From NCBI GenBank assembly GCA_037178975.1, contig JASJZH010000003.1:2914001-2978000 (forward strand): a stretch of 64,000 bases of DNA, given 5' to 3'. Of the stretch, positions 23,182 to 33,584 are shown one piece after another. Both the position numbers and the translations under genes were made by a program. Origin of the DNA: Oscheius tipulae (lineage: Eukaryota; Nematoda; Chromadorea; Rhabditida; Rhabditidae). The notes under the pieces were generated by a model. It ran no database searches and was not told the origin of the DNA. It worked only from the letters and a program-made list of their open reading frames with translations. Numbering within the stretch: position 1 is the stretch's first letter; each line of letters starts with the position of its first letter.

Positions 23182-25809
23182 TTATTTTCTCGTCTCGGTC
23201 GAGCTCTGAGTCCGAACCAGAGCTATTGCCTCCTCGCCAGCACTGTCCTCATCTCCCGTACTGGCCTGTTTACTATTACATGTGTCCAATGAAAGCATTC
23301 TCTCCGTCTCTGAGCTCTTCTTCTTCTCCAGACCCCGAGCTCGGTCCTTTCTCAGCTTGCTCGATTTCTTTGACAGCTGCGAGGTGTTTTCTCTCGGACG
23401 CTCAAAGTACTCAATGGCGTCTTCCCCGGCTCCACAGAGTCGAATCGCGTCGATTAGGGCTGAATGGGTGATGGTAAAGTAGTACAGGTCGCGTCGAGCT
23501 ACCAGCCAACACGTCTGATCGAGCTCATATACTCCCACGTAACGTGGCGGCTCGGAACGGAAAACGGGAAAGTTGTCGACAAAGTGCAGCGCGACTGAAC
23601 GAGCCAGCCCACAGTTTAGAACCCAGACTTTTCCGTTGCGACAGTGGAAATTCTTCGTCGTCTTCGTGTCCGACGCCGAGCCCTCCGAGGCTATCGAAAT
23701 CTGAAAGCTCTCATGTAATACTGTGAATTAATTATGTCTTTTCTAATGAATATTATGTACGTTTTTAATTGTTTCGGTGGTCTAGGGTATTCCAATGTTT
23801 CAGTGACCTGAGGGCTTCAGAACCACGTATCCCATAGTATCCAGACTATTCGAGCCTCTGAAAGAGCTTTCAGTGGCCCTGTCCCGGTTCTTGATATCCG
23901 TTTCGGGTCTACACGTAGCACAAGAAGTTTGCCTCTGGCATTGATAACAAACAGTATGAGTGTCATTTAACTCTGGCTTTGAACTAAAGTCCCGAAGAAT
24001 CAAACCTGGGCCTAGTTTTGAATAAGCAAAATACCCACCTTGGTAACAAACTCGCCACCGCAGACGACATACATCTTGTTCGGCTCACAGTTCAGCGTCA
24101 GACCGTTTTTAATCACTTTCAGGGCGTGTGAAGGCATCAGATGACGCATCGTGTGGACGTTGAGACCGAGCCAGGGCAACTCGGGGCACAGATCATAGAT
24201 CTGTTGGATGATGGACAGCTGCTGGTTGCAGGTAAAGGGGCCCTTCTTCTCCTTGTACCAATCCAGAGTGGCCTGATCCTTGCGGAAGCCGGTGCGTCTA
24301 TTGCCAAAGGCCAAGTCGAGATCGTCCTGGATGTCGCCGAAGAGCTGCTCCCAGACGTCTTCCGAGGTGACGAGGCCGATAACTTCGTTTTTATTGAATC
24401 GGTAGTCAAAGACGACACACATGTGATGTTCGCCCGTCTTCATCTCCTCGCTCAACTGCTGCAGTTTCATGTCAATCGGGGCGAAGCGGAGATGACTTGT
24501 CGTCTCGGCCATAATCTGAGCAATCGTTTGTCCATCCTTGGGCTTGTTCAGCAGGTCACACATGTTGACACACCCGTAGATCGACTTGCAATTCTTCCCA
24601 CTGAAGATGGGCAGTCGACTGTACATGCCCCGTTCGACCAGCATCAGGGCCAGTTCCGGAGTGTATTGGAAGTGATCGGAGAGGGCGAAGATATCATCTA
24701 ACGGCTTCATAATATCCTTGACTGTCATATCTTGGAACTTGACTGTTCGTCGCAGAATGTCGCCTTCCTGATCGCCGCAGAGATTGTTCGCATGGTGGGT
24801 GAGAAGCTTCTTCAGCTGGTCACGACTCAGAACCTCGCGAGCCTCTCGTCCCAGCAGCAGATCGATGATCTTGCTCAGAGGCCAGGCGAACGGGGCCATG
24901 ATGATGAAGAGGATGAGAGTTACATGGCGTGTCTTCGCGGCAAAGTACAGGCCGTAGCGACTGCATAGACCCTGATTTCAGATGTCTATTGATCACAAAA
25001 AGGAATCAAACCTGAGGCATGATCTCTCCCAAGAGGACTGTGAGACAGGTGGAGGCGAGGATGCTGATGACCATGGAGGAGCGGTAGTTGCGGAACATGT
25101 CCTCACAGAAGGAAGTGATGAGCACATTGATGACGCAGTTGGCCGAAGCGAAACAGCAGATCAGATAGTTGGACTTGCTCCTGTACCAAAGTATCTGCTG
25201 CGCGTACTGCTTCTCCGTCTGGTTGATCGAGGCCTCGATGATGCTGACCAGCTCGTCTGTGCTGTAGATGAAGAAGGCCACACTGATGCCGGAACAGAAA
25301 GCCGAGCCAGCCAGGAAGATGAGAATCACGATGCATCTCCACCAGTCGATCCTCTTCGTCTTCGACCGTATGACCAGTAGATCTTGGCCTTGCTTGATGT
25401 TCGGATGACAGATCAAGAACTTCTCCCTCAGATCGTACTTGAACGGGACTCCTTCCATCGCTCGAAGAGTCACGAATCGGTTCCGGACCTGTAGGACTGG
25501 CTGCTTCTCTAACGGCCAGATGGTTTTCAGCCGTCGATCGACTTCGTCCTCATTGCTCGTCACATTCACTCCCTGACAGGTACTTTTTGACGTCAGAATG
25601 TAGCCATCGGGCGGGAGATCTTTTCCGTAGATTGTGAAGGACCAAGCCACATTGGGGTAGACCTTTATCGGCTCTCTACGAGTCACTCCAATCAAGTTAA
25701 GTCTTCTGCAATCTTGTTGGTGAGCAAAGAAGGGAGAAACTCACTTTCCACCTTTGGTGTTGACTACAACGAGAAGAATTAGAAAAACGGCTAGGCGACG
25801 GACTACCAT
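23182..25809 (-). CDS. CNNM (ancient conserved domain / cyclin M) metal transporter
   Basis: Membrane protein of the CNNM family, which moves Mg2+ across basolateral membranes. Four exons join in phase: 25809-25745, 25705-25012, 24971-24039 and 23700-23182; about 736 aa. Exon 1 encodes a signal peptide (MVVRRLAVFLILLVVVNTKG). Exon 2 holds an extracellular N-domain and the DUF21 transmembrane core (WWRCIVILIFLAGSAFCSG; QVLLGEIMPQ-type exit, here TVLLGEIMPQ). Exon 3 carries the paired CBS module (TVKDIMKPLDDIFALSD; YSRLPIFSGK; VIGLVTSEDVWEQLFGDI) and the start of the cyclic-nucleotide-binding-like domain. Exon 4 completes that domain (NFPVFRSEPPRYVGVYELDQ) and ends in a charged tail. An AATAAA lies within 25 bp of the stop. 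Exon 4 lies 340 bp from exon 3, the widest gap in the gene. Confidence 0.92.
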
Positions 25810-25922
25810 TTTTCTGATTACGCTTTGGGGAAAAGCTGTGGAAAGTTTTTTTATATGGCAAGTTGTCTCCTAAACAATTAGGAAAAGGAACCAGTTAGCA
25901 GAACGCAACTTGTCCAGATACC

Positions 25923-26159
25923 ATGTCCATCACCATCAAGTTCAGGTGGTGGTACATCTCGGACGACATGGACTTCGACACGATTGGCTGGATGACGATC
26001 GACAGAATGAAGATGCTTATGCCCTGATTGGGTCCTGGGCCCGTCGGCTACAGGACGGACGACGACAGCAAGCTCTACATGGCCGTGAAAAGGGTCTCGT
26101 ACAGGCCAGTCGAGAGCAATGAGGAAGACAAGAACAAGAAGATGATTGCACAAAGATGA
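25923..26159 (+). CDS. small gene with an internal in-frame TGA
   Basis: Plus-strand frame of 78 codons plus stop, interrupted once by TGA at 26025-26027. Before it: MSITIKFRWWYISDD, then FDTIGWMTIDRMKMLMP. After it: GYRTDDDSKLYMAVKRVSYR and a charged end, MIAQR. Codon choice and composition are protein-like on both sides and no intron can bridge the TGA. An acceptor-like TTGTCCAG precedes the ATG by 4 bp, and AATAAA follows the final stop by about 16 bp, so transcript boundaries look intact. The stop could be a sequence error, a pseudogenising mutation or recoding. A selenocysteine insertion element is hard to fit, since almost no 3' UTR exists. It is convergent with the eEF1B-like gene, about 48 bp away. 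Confidence 0.55.
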
Positions 26160-26206
26160 CCAAGTGAAACGATGAATAAATTTTGATTCTGGCAAAATTT
26201 AGTAGT

Positions 26207-26604
26207 CTAGACACAGTCGGTGCTGGGAGTGAGATCGAGTCTGTTCATCACACGAACACTGGCGATGTGAGTCGGAAGGCGATTTGTGAGCTCCTCGACC
26301 AGAGTCTCGACTGTAGTCTTGCGCTCCTCGACAGAGCAAGCTGCAGCCAGGTAATAGATGCCTGAATTTCATTGGATCTTGAAAAAAAATGAGGGCGAAA
26401 CCAACCAAAGGCCATGGGATGTCTGTTGAAGATGCGCCAGTCAACTCCGCGGATGGCCAGCTCGCGGATTTTCAGCTCCAGCTCGTCCAAATCCGTCGCG
26501 GCCTCAGTTGGATGGATGTGAAGATAAAGCCCCGTCTTCGGCTGGATTCCCACCTGGGTCGTGTCGAAATGCGATGTCAACTCGTCCAGCTCATCCGTGA
26601 ACAT
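26207..26604 (-). CDS. mini eEF1B (EF-1 beta/delta) exchange-domain protein
   Basis: Two exons, 26604-26406 and 26361-26207, give 117 aa. The sequence lines up with the C-terminal guanine-nucleotide exchange domain of elongation factor 1 beta/delta: LYLHIHPTEAATDLDELELK matches the family's ILLDVKPWDDETDM region, IRELAIRGVDWR matches VRxIxMDGLxW, and HPMAFGIYYLAAACSVEE matches LVPVGYGIKKLQIxCVVED. In the family this domain reloads eEF1A with GTP. It is strongly diverged and lacks the N-terminal part of a normal eEF1B, including the acidic CAGF-type segment. The canonical FNKI end is replaced by MNRLDL. It is therefore a paralogue whose exchange activity is uncertain. The ATG sits behind GTCCAG, suggesting trans-splicing. 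Confidence 0.7.
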
Positions 26605-26741
26605 TTTCTGGACTTATGCCGTGGTTTGAATGAAACAAGCGTCAAGGTACCAAGCGTAGTGAGACGTCAATAAAAACCAATCGAATAGAAGAAAAAAATA
26701 GTTTACTATACGGATTGAGATAACGAGTATTCGCAAAAATA

Positions 26742-28006
26742 TCATTGCTCGGTCGTGGGATGTTTGTATTCAATCAGTTTGTGAAACGCGATGAGGAACT
26801 CAAGAACCTCGTCAATGGAGGTCCCAGCCATTTTCGCCAACATTTTGTTGACCTAAATTCAGGATGAGAAAGACTAAAGAGATAGAAAGAAACCTTGTCT
26901 CCAGTATCTTGGTCATGTACAATGGAAGCAGCCATCACAACGATTGATACTCCGAGCAGAATGTAATCTGCCTTTATACAGGCGATGTTAGAGCTGAATC
27001 TTCTTGTTTAACAGACGAAAACTTTCGAAGGTCACCTCGGAATTGCTTCAACATCAACGTGCGGGTGAATCCGGACTAGTAGATACTCGACGAACTGAAA
27101 AACAAGATCACGCAAAAAAGCTGGGGCTATCCTTTTCGTGGTAGAGGAAGAACATATCGAGCAGAAGGAGAACGTGGTCCCAGATTAAAGAAGTTAGCAA
27201 CGGTCTGACAATGCCGAGTGTATCGATGGAGACGCTGCTGAGAGCCTTCAGAAATGTTTCGGGGTAGGTAAGAGGCGACTTTGGCAGCGAGAAGCTCAGT
27301 GTTCTGACAATTCTGATTTCCGACTTGCTGACGGCTTTTATCGTGTACGCCTGACCCAGAGAACGCATCATCGAAACGATATCCTTGGCCGAGAGACTCT
27401 GAAACGGTAAGAGTTAGGTGAAAGACATACAAGCTACCGTATGATATTGGAAGTCCTTGCTGGCGAGTTGAATACAAGAACACGCTCGAAGAGCAATTTG
27501 ACGGGAAAGGTTGGCCTCGACCTTCATCCACTCCTCGTCCTTCTTGGATACTGTAGCCGCATTGTTGGAGATGAACTTGAACAGACTATGAGATTGCCTT
27601 CGCATGAATCTACAAAACAATTTGATGCCTGGACGAAGATCTAACAAACTTGTCGAAGTAAAGGGCAGCCAAGTAGCGGACATCGGAGGGAAGACGCATT
27701 CTCACACAGACGGTAAAGATGTATTCGACGGTGCCAAGGGTCAGGTAGTCCATAAAATCTTCGTCTACGTTGGACATGCGGTCTACAAAACAACCGTTTA
27801 GGAACAACTGATTCACACCTTTATTCTGCTGAAGTAGAACTCGTAGCCAGTCATCCCAGTAGTCTGTGGAGAGGCTTCCCGACTCTTCGTCGAAACTTGG
27901 AGCGATAGAGTTAGAGTTCTTGACTCTCTAAAATAAGTTGCTCGCTGAATCATGACCGAAGTACCTTCTCCCAATGCTGCTGGTTATCGCTCGGCTCACT
28001 AGCCAT
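26742..28006 (-). CDS. cosa-1: CNTD1/COSA-1-like cyclin-fold crossover factor
   Basis: Cyclin-N-terminal-domain protein of the CNTD1 family, which marks and matures meiotic crossovers. Eight exons join in phase: 28006-27965, 27927-27819, 27782-27650, 27609-27438, 27398-27132, 27094-27036, 26993-26894, 26852-26742; about 330 aa. The cyclin box covers SDVRYLAALYFDKFM, then LSRQIALRACSCIQLASKD. The second half follows CNTD1 closely in layout: SPLTYPETFLKAL, HVLLLLDMFFLYHE, KADYILLGVSIVVMAAS, SIDEVLEFL. Junctions are ordinary except that between exons 5 and 6: the 37-nt intron 27131-27095 begins GA, not GT, although its CAG end and the protein alignment fix its position. Without splicing there, translation stops at a TGA after about 11 more codons. 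It lies beside a HORMA gene, another meiotic factor. Confidence 0.7.
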
Positions 28007-28227
28007 TCTTCCGTGTGAAAAGTTATTAGCAACTAAGAGTTCTACGACTCAAACTGCCAGTATAAACAACGCAGTTACGTTTAGAGAAGTAAAAGCAAGG
28101 ATTACCAAACTTTATTGGCGACACCCGAGAAAAAAACAACAATTAACTTACAAATCAACTATTCACAATGTGTGTCAAGTCCAAAATGGACAGAAAAGAT
28201 AAAAACGGATTAATATAAGAGTATCAT

Positions 28228-29318
28228 CTAATGTTCTGGAGTTGTGTGGTCCAGCTTGTACGAACGTCCGGGGGTCGGCAACTTGTTATTCTTCGGAGGA
28301 GCATCAGCCTTCTTTCCGCGCGTCTTTCTAACCTTCGAGCCAAATTGCAACTCGTCTAGAACAACATTGTTTGAAACATTAAGAGACAAAACCAGACCTG
28401 GAGAGCGTTTGCTGATTTTCTCTCCAATGATAATTGTCGGTTTAGTTTTCGGAGTTTCAATTGCCTCGAAGCTTTCGTTGCTGAAGCTGCCGCTGAGAAT
28501 CGAGGACTGGTCCATGATCGAGGTAGAGTCATTCAGCATTCTCTCTCCAACGAACTCGTCATCTAGGTATGCACTTTGAATGCTGATGAATGCCTTATGA
28601 TGGGGCGTAGCTATTCCGGCAATGTTCATGGCACGGGCTTTATTATCTAGCGTGTAGAGGGACGTCGAGCGATAGAAACCAGGCGCCTGGTATCCAGTGG
28701 GTGTTTCTGAAAATAAAGCTTTAAAAAGCCGAGAACAACGCTTACTGTCGTTGTATGTCACACGAAGTGTGGCATAGGCACCCGGGTCTACAGGGAGAAG
28801 AATGCTGCGGCACAGCTTCCGGATTTTGAGGAGGAGATTAACGGTCTGGGCCTTGACATCGGCCATTCCAGTGTACTTTAACGACACGAGAGCTTCTGTT
28901 CCACACTTAAAAGAGCATTGGGCGTCATTGCCGTCATATGAGATTGACCAGGTGAAGACTTCCTTTGCGTCGTCGCTGTCAGAGTCGTTGGTAGAAATGA
29001 CGATGATGAATTCTTGGAGGTGGCCTTTTCCGATAGCCTCGCCAACACCACGAAGTTTGTCGCTGAGACGTCCGCCAACCAAATGTTTACGTTCGGGGAT
29101 CCAACAACGGCAAGCATCTGGAAAAATAATTGACAGTACAACGTTAATGGAAAGAGCATACTAGTGACCGCAAACTTCTTGAATGCAGCGGCTGGTAGAA
29201 GTCCTCGGCTTTGAAGTAGCTGGGATGTTCCCAGCATAACTAGACGTTCCGTAAAAAGGTGAGAGTCGATAGCTGTATCTACACTATCAGGGAATATATC
29301 AGTACCCTGTTTCGACAT
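28228..29318 (-). CDS. meiotic HORMA-domain protein (HIM-3/HTP family)
   Basis: Chromosome-axis protein type that binds closure motifs to build meiotic axes and control pairing and crossing over. Exons 29318-29162, 29117-28746 and 28706-28228 join in phase. The N-terminus has the HORMA opening helix (HLFTERLVMLGTSQLLQSRG, LLPAAAFKKF). The core reads LRGVGEAIGKGHLQEFIIVI, EVFTWSISYDG and LRKLCRSILLPVDPG-type strands, and closes with VTYNDKTPTGYQAPGF, the family's YYD-TPxDYxPPGF signature. The ~150-residue tail is Ser/Thr-rich and basic and probably holds phosphorylation sites or a closure motif. Intron 28745-28707 is 39 nt, stop-free and in frame. A further possible intron (about 45 nt, ending TTCTAG) within the tail is unresolved. 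Confidence 0.75.
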
Positions 29319-29964
29319 CTATAATTTTTTTTTTCAAGCGGGAAGGTTTATAGCGTGAGAAAGAATGCAAGTTTGAGACCGCCAAAACAGACAAAACAGA
29401 CGAAAACATGTACATAAAAACGAAAGATTTTAGGGTTCGCGGCGTGTCGGCGTATATTGTAATTTGCGTTGTGCCGCCAAATTCAAACGCGAAAATGTAC
29501 AATAATCTAAACTTTACCAGCATTTCTCACTCTTGCTAGTTCTCCTTTATGCTAAGCACAAATTAATAATATTCCACAGCTAATGGTAGGACAAAAAGGC
29601 GTCGTCGATTGCCAGCCAAAGCCGGTTATTCTATCCTTGTGCTATCTGTACGTTTTTTGTTCAAAAACCTGTTACCTCCCATTTTTTTTTTTTGCGAAGG
29701 CCGTCTCGGAGCTGCTGTCTACAGTCAGGCTTCTAGAACTGTCCGAATCTTTCACGATAATTGGAGAAAATGACGACTTCCGCGTTATGCATTTGCATAA
29801 GTGTTGCGACCAATCTTCCCGCCATTTTAGTTTTGAGCAAATGGAGCGAAGATTTGAACTACGTTTAGTATCTATCCGCTCGATGTTTTATAGGCAAGTG
29901 TAATATAGCCCAGAAACAAAAATCCTGAATGTGGTAATTGTAACCCATACTTTTCAAGACAGGA
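29319..29964. other. divergent promoter region
   Basis: Lies between the minus-strand HORMA gene and the plus-strand gene at 29965, so both are probably driven from here. No exon recognised. Confidence 0.4.
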
Positions 29965-31514
29965 ATGTTCATCGATGACGAAGAGACTTCCAGACAGGTA
30001 AGACGCCTAAGAGGAATTAGATCCGTTCAAAGACGCCGTATTCCATCTCATGCCGAGCAATGCTTTCCGTATCCTAGAGAATTATCTGTTAATCAACACC
30101 AAATTCAGGTTTCGATACGTCTCGTCAGAATTAGCGAGCTGTTCACCAAAGAAGCTCTGACAAAATGCGAGACAGACATCATTCTCCAGTTCCGAATTGA
30201 CACCAAGTCCAAAAACATGGTCTCCGGAACCCTTCTTCGCTACATGGATGCCGCCAAAACAGGGATCGAATACGATACCTTGAACATTTGCACATGTATT
30301 TCTTCTGTCAAGATCTTTGTTATGTAAATGTTGATCCTTTTGCTCAACAAGAACATTTGTAGCGATCAGATGATCGAGATGGACTGGTCTTACCGAGCTC
30401 TCGACATTATCGGTGAAGACAAGATTTCACAAAGTGATCTCGGCCAGTTTCCGTATCATTGTTCAGTCTAATGAATAAATGTCGATCTGCGGCAGGAAAA
30501 TATCGATGTATAGTATCATCCTTTCGTCAAGCAATACTTCTTTTGAGAAACTGGTTCTCGCATTCGACTCTGAAGTTGATGATTTTCCTCGGATTGCAAA
30601 AGACCTCTTTGGCACATCAGTTCATCAGCAGGATCCGCATTGTGAAGGCAATTTTGAATTTCTGAACGAATACATGGACAACTTTGAAAACGAGCTGGCC
30701 TTTTTCTCGACAGGAGTGCTCAAAAATATCTCCTCAATACCCTGTCGATGTTCGATGTATTCAAGAAAGGAAATTGCCTAGACTACTAATTCTGTCTGCC
30801 TCGTCAACTGTTCACATGCTGCTTATACCGCGGTGAACCGAAGAGTTCCTATCACCTTTTAAATGATCCAACGAGGTTATTCGTTTCCTCTCCACAGCTT
30901 CATCTGTTGCAGATCTACGCGGACCTAAAAGCTGGAAGTCATTCCTTCAAACTAACTCTCTACTATTCCGAAGATGATAAAATTAACGAAATGAAAGACA
31001 AGATGGCAGACTTCATGACCGAGTCTGCCACCTGGGACATCCAAAACAACAGCAACTTTTGGATCACATGACAAAGATTCTTTTCGACGAAGCTGAAAAT
31101 ACAGATTTGGATATCTCCTCCGATCGTTACTACTCCAGCCAGACCGATTGTAGTCGATTTCAGACATCGAACCATCTGAGGCTGATCGGAGCAGACGGGA
31201 GATGAAGGAAGACGAGTCTATTGTGGATAGCCGGCTGATTACGTCCAGCGGCTCGAAAGGAAGTGAGACGAGCGATATAAGTCCTGGGGCTGTGGAAGCA
31301 GCATCAGATGTCTGTGTATGTTTCTTCCTACTATGTATGAGGTATCCTTTTCAGGCGGTTCCCACTGTTTCCAACAGAACGTCTCGTTCGCCGCCAGTCC
31401 CGCCCGTATTGTCATACTTCTACCATCATGTCTATACAACATATCGTACTGCCTGTCCCGTCAATCGAGCGCTTCAACGTGATCTTCCCCGATAAGAATG
31501 ATTTTTGCTGTTGA
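29965..31514 (+). CDS. multi-exon gene, possibly RAD9-like (9-1-1 clamp)
   Basis: Probable start ATG 29965 (MFIDDEETSRQ), with a first intron ending TTCAG at 30108. Then VSIRLVRISELFTKEALTKC and DIILQFRIDTKSKNM resemble the RAD9 strand pair around EKC...LQLHCKxG. Later blocks are KISMYSIILSSSNTSFEKLV, LAFDSEVDDFPRIAK, QLHLLQIYADLKAGSHSFKL and a Ser/acid-rich tail (KEDESIVDSRLITSSGSK), in RAD9-like order including a phospho-tail. The last exon ends PDKNDFCC, stop 31512-31514, and AATAAA is at 31564. Middle exon limits are unresolved: several frames compete between 30300 and 30900, and an in-frame TAA near 30474 must be removed by splicing or is a lesion. The gene is real by its 3' structure; the RAD9 idea is tentative. 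Confidence 0.4.
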
Positions 31515-31762
31515 TCCTGTACCATTTTGTTGATTTCCTGTAACAATTGCGTTTTGCCCTAAAAATAAAATTGCAAGCGAAAACCCTCTGTTCTCCAGTT
31601 TTATGAGTGGAAATGTAGTTCGAAATCGTGCCTTACCGTAATCTCGAGCTCAGGTGCACATTGGGCGGGTAAACGTCCAGGTCGTGTACAAAGTTACATT
31701 TCATTCATTCTTTTTTCTTCACTCTTGTCAATTTCATCACACCCTCACGATTTTCAGTCACC

Positions 31763-32993
31763 ATGGCTCTGCGGGAGAGGACCAATTCGACGGGAAATGC
31801 CATTTTGAGCTGGATGAAGGAGGCAATCGCTCCGAAGCGTGCCACGTCAACACCTCGCCGTCGTCACGAATCGCAGGAGAAGAACATCGAGTGGTCAATC
31901 GGTATTTCTGTCCCATTTCCTCACATTCGAATTGCTTCTCAGATATCTCGGAAATAGCAGAAGAAGTTCAAATCAACTTTGCCGAACTTGGAGCATTCGG
32001 CTCTGACAAGTGCTTTGATCATCCGGATTTTGACAACGATATTACGACCTACTGCTTTGCCCACCAGGTTTACAGATTGGTCGTGGTTATCCAGTAAACA
32101 TTGAAGTTTAGGCGACGTGTGAAGACTCTTCTTTCACTTGGGAAAAACTCGGCGGGGAGTCGACATACAAGTCGACGGCTCTCTTTGTGAATTCGATCTA
32201 CCGCTCGCGGGCCTTCCCTCGAGAAGTCCTTCATTTGGCCATTCACTACATTCAGGCCGTTATCAAGGTATACTATTCGACTTTTTTTTTATGTTCATTG
32301 TCGTATTACAGGCTGACCCAGGCTTCTCCAAATCGAACCTGGAAGATCTTGGGGTGGCAGCAGTTCACCTCGCTGCCAAACTCGAGCGCCAAATCGGCTT
32401 CCGTCTCGAGTTCCTGGAAAGCTATAATGTTCGCAATGTCTTCAAAATGGAACGAATGGTAGACGCACTTTCATTCTTTGTCATTGTAGCCCTCATTCAG
32501 ATCTGCCACGCGATGAATTTCTCCCTCTGGCCGACGACTATTCCCATCTTCATGCGTCTGCTCCATAGTCAGGCATGCGACGACAGCTGGCAATGGGAAG
32601 TGGCCAAATGTCTCACAGACTTCATGACGTGCGATCTGGAGCTCAGTCTGCTGTCGCCAGCTCTAGCCGCGGGTGTGGCTATCCGACTGGTCAACATGAT
32701 CTCCAGAACAGATTTATGGGTCAGTTGTTGTTGTTCCCCTACAAAGATTTGCACTGAACATGAATAGCGTATTAAAAGCAACTTATTGATTTCAGAATCC
32801 CAATTGTTACGCCATAATTCAACACGACGAGAAAGAATACAAGATCCCCCACGAGCAGCTTTGCCGACTTCTTTTAGCCATTCTCGACCGCCCGAAAGCC
32901 TATGATCCCGTCTCCAATCAGCATGCCGCAATTCTGCAGAAGATTATTCGTCCGAAGAAGAAGTTCCTGGAGCAAGAAGCTGGCATCTTTTGA
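31763..32993 (+). CDS. divergent cyclin, 327 aa
   Basis: Six exons in phase: 31763-31901, 31943-32067, 32112-32267, 32312-32458, 32501-32719, 32796-32993. The ATG follows TTTTCAGTCACC, an outron-like acceptor. The cyclin box is visible by its helix order: FPREVLHLAIHYIQAVIK, LEDLGVAAVHLAAKLER (the conserved LAAKxE helix), MICHAMNFSLWPTTIPIFM (the LxFxLxxPTP link to the second fold) and DLELSLLSPALAAGVAIRL in the second fold. The family activates a Cdk. The classical MRAILLDW entry motif is absent, replaced by NSIYRSRAF, so assignment to A, B or E is not possible. N-terminus is basic and Ser/Thr-rich, with no obvious RxxL degron seen. It lies among meiotic and mitotic genes. Confidence 0.75.
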
Positions 32994-33584
32994 AACGTGT
33001 GTCATATTCGTAATTTTATCATTTTGCTCCAATCTTGTGTATTAACCTCCTTGTAGCTTTGTAATTATTTTTCATACAGTAAACTCTCACCCATACAGTC
33101 GTGTTACTTGCAAGCCTGACTGCTCCTACGAGCTTTTTCTACGGATTCATTTCCCAGCACACTGGGGGCAATGTTCCTCGGATGGAGAATGAGAAACCTC
33201 AACTTTCATGAGTTTGTGAGTAGACACTTTCCACTCCGAAAAATTGTCGACTGGCACTCCCAGACTACCCTTTGGAGACAAGCAAAAAGATGTACGGCAG
33301 TACTGAAGAAGCATCTTATCTTCTTTCCATCAATTGCTCCACGATTCGAAGAAAGTGGCTTGTGGAAGCTATAACTCTCCCGTCCTGGATTTCCTAGATG
33401 TTGACGCGAAGTGCCTCCATCTGCAAGTCGTTTCCTCGTCAAGAACACTCTCTGTTAATACTGACGACCGTCCCCCTATCTAGTGTCCATGTCGAAACAA
33501 CAAGTACCCAGGTTAGAAAAGGGGTGGAAGACGTGAAACAGCGGTAAAAAGCAATTCATATGGCAAAATAGTTACAACAGTAGA
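32994..33584. other. intergenic between convergent genes
   Basis: No gene seen. Ends of the cyclin gene (plus) and the TPX2-like gene (minus) face each other here. Confidence 0.35.

Noticed and set aside
24141-24701. 186-codon plus-strand frame
   Set aside because: Antisense shadow of the CNNM CBS region.
25878-26195. 105-codon minus-strand frame with a hydrophobic start
   Set aside because: It mirrors the plus-strand gene at 25923. The plus frame has better codon choice, a start behind an acceptor and AATAAA just past its stop.
26157-26200. Selenocysteine insertion element for the internal TGA gene
   Set aside because: ATGA, AA and TGAT occur downstream, but far too close together to form the required stem, and AATAAA follows almost at once.
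29118-29170. Apparent broken splice junction in the HORMA gene
   Set aside because: Using the GTATGC donor at 29161 instead of GTCACT restores phase with an ordinary 44-nt intron.
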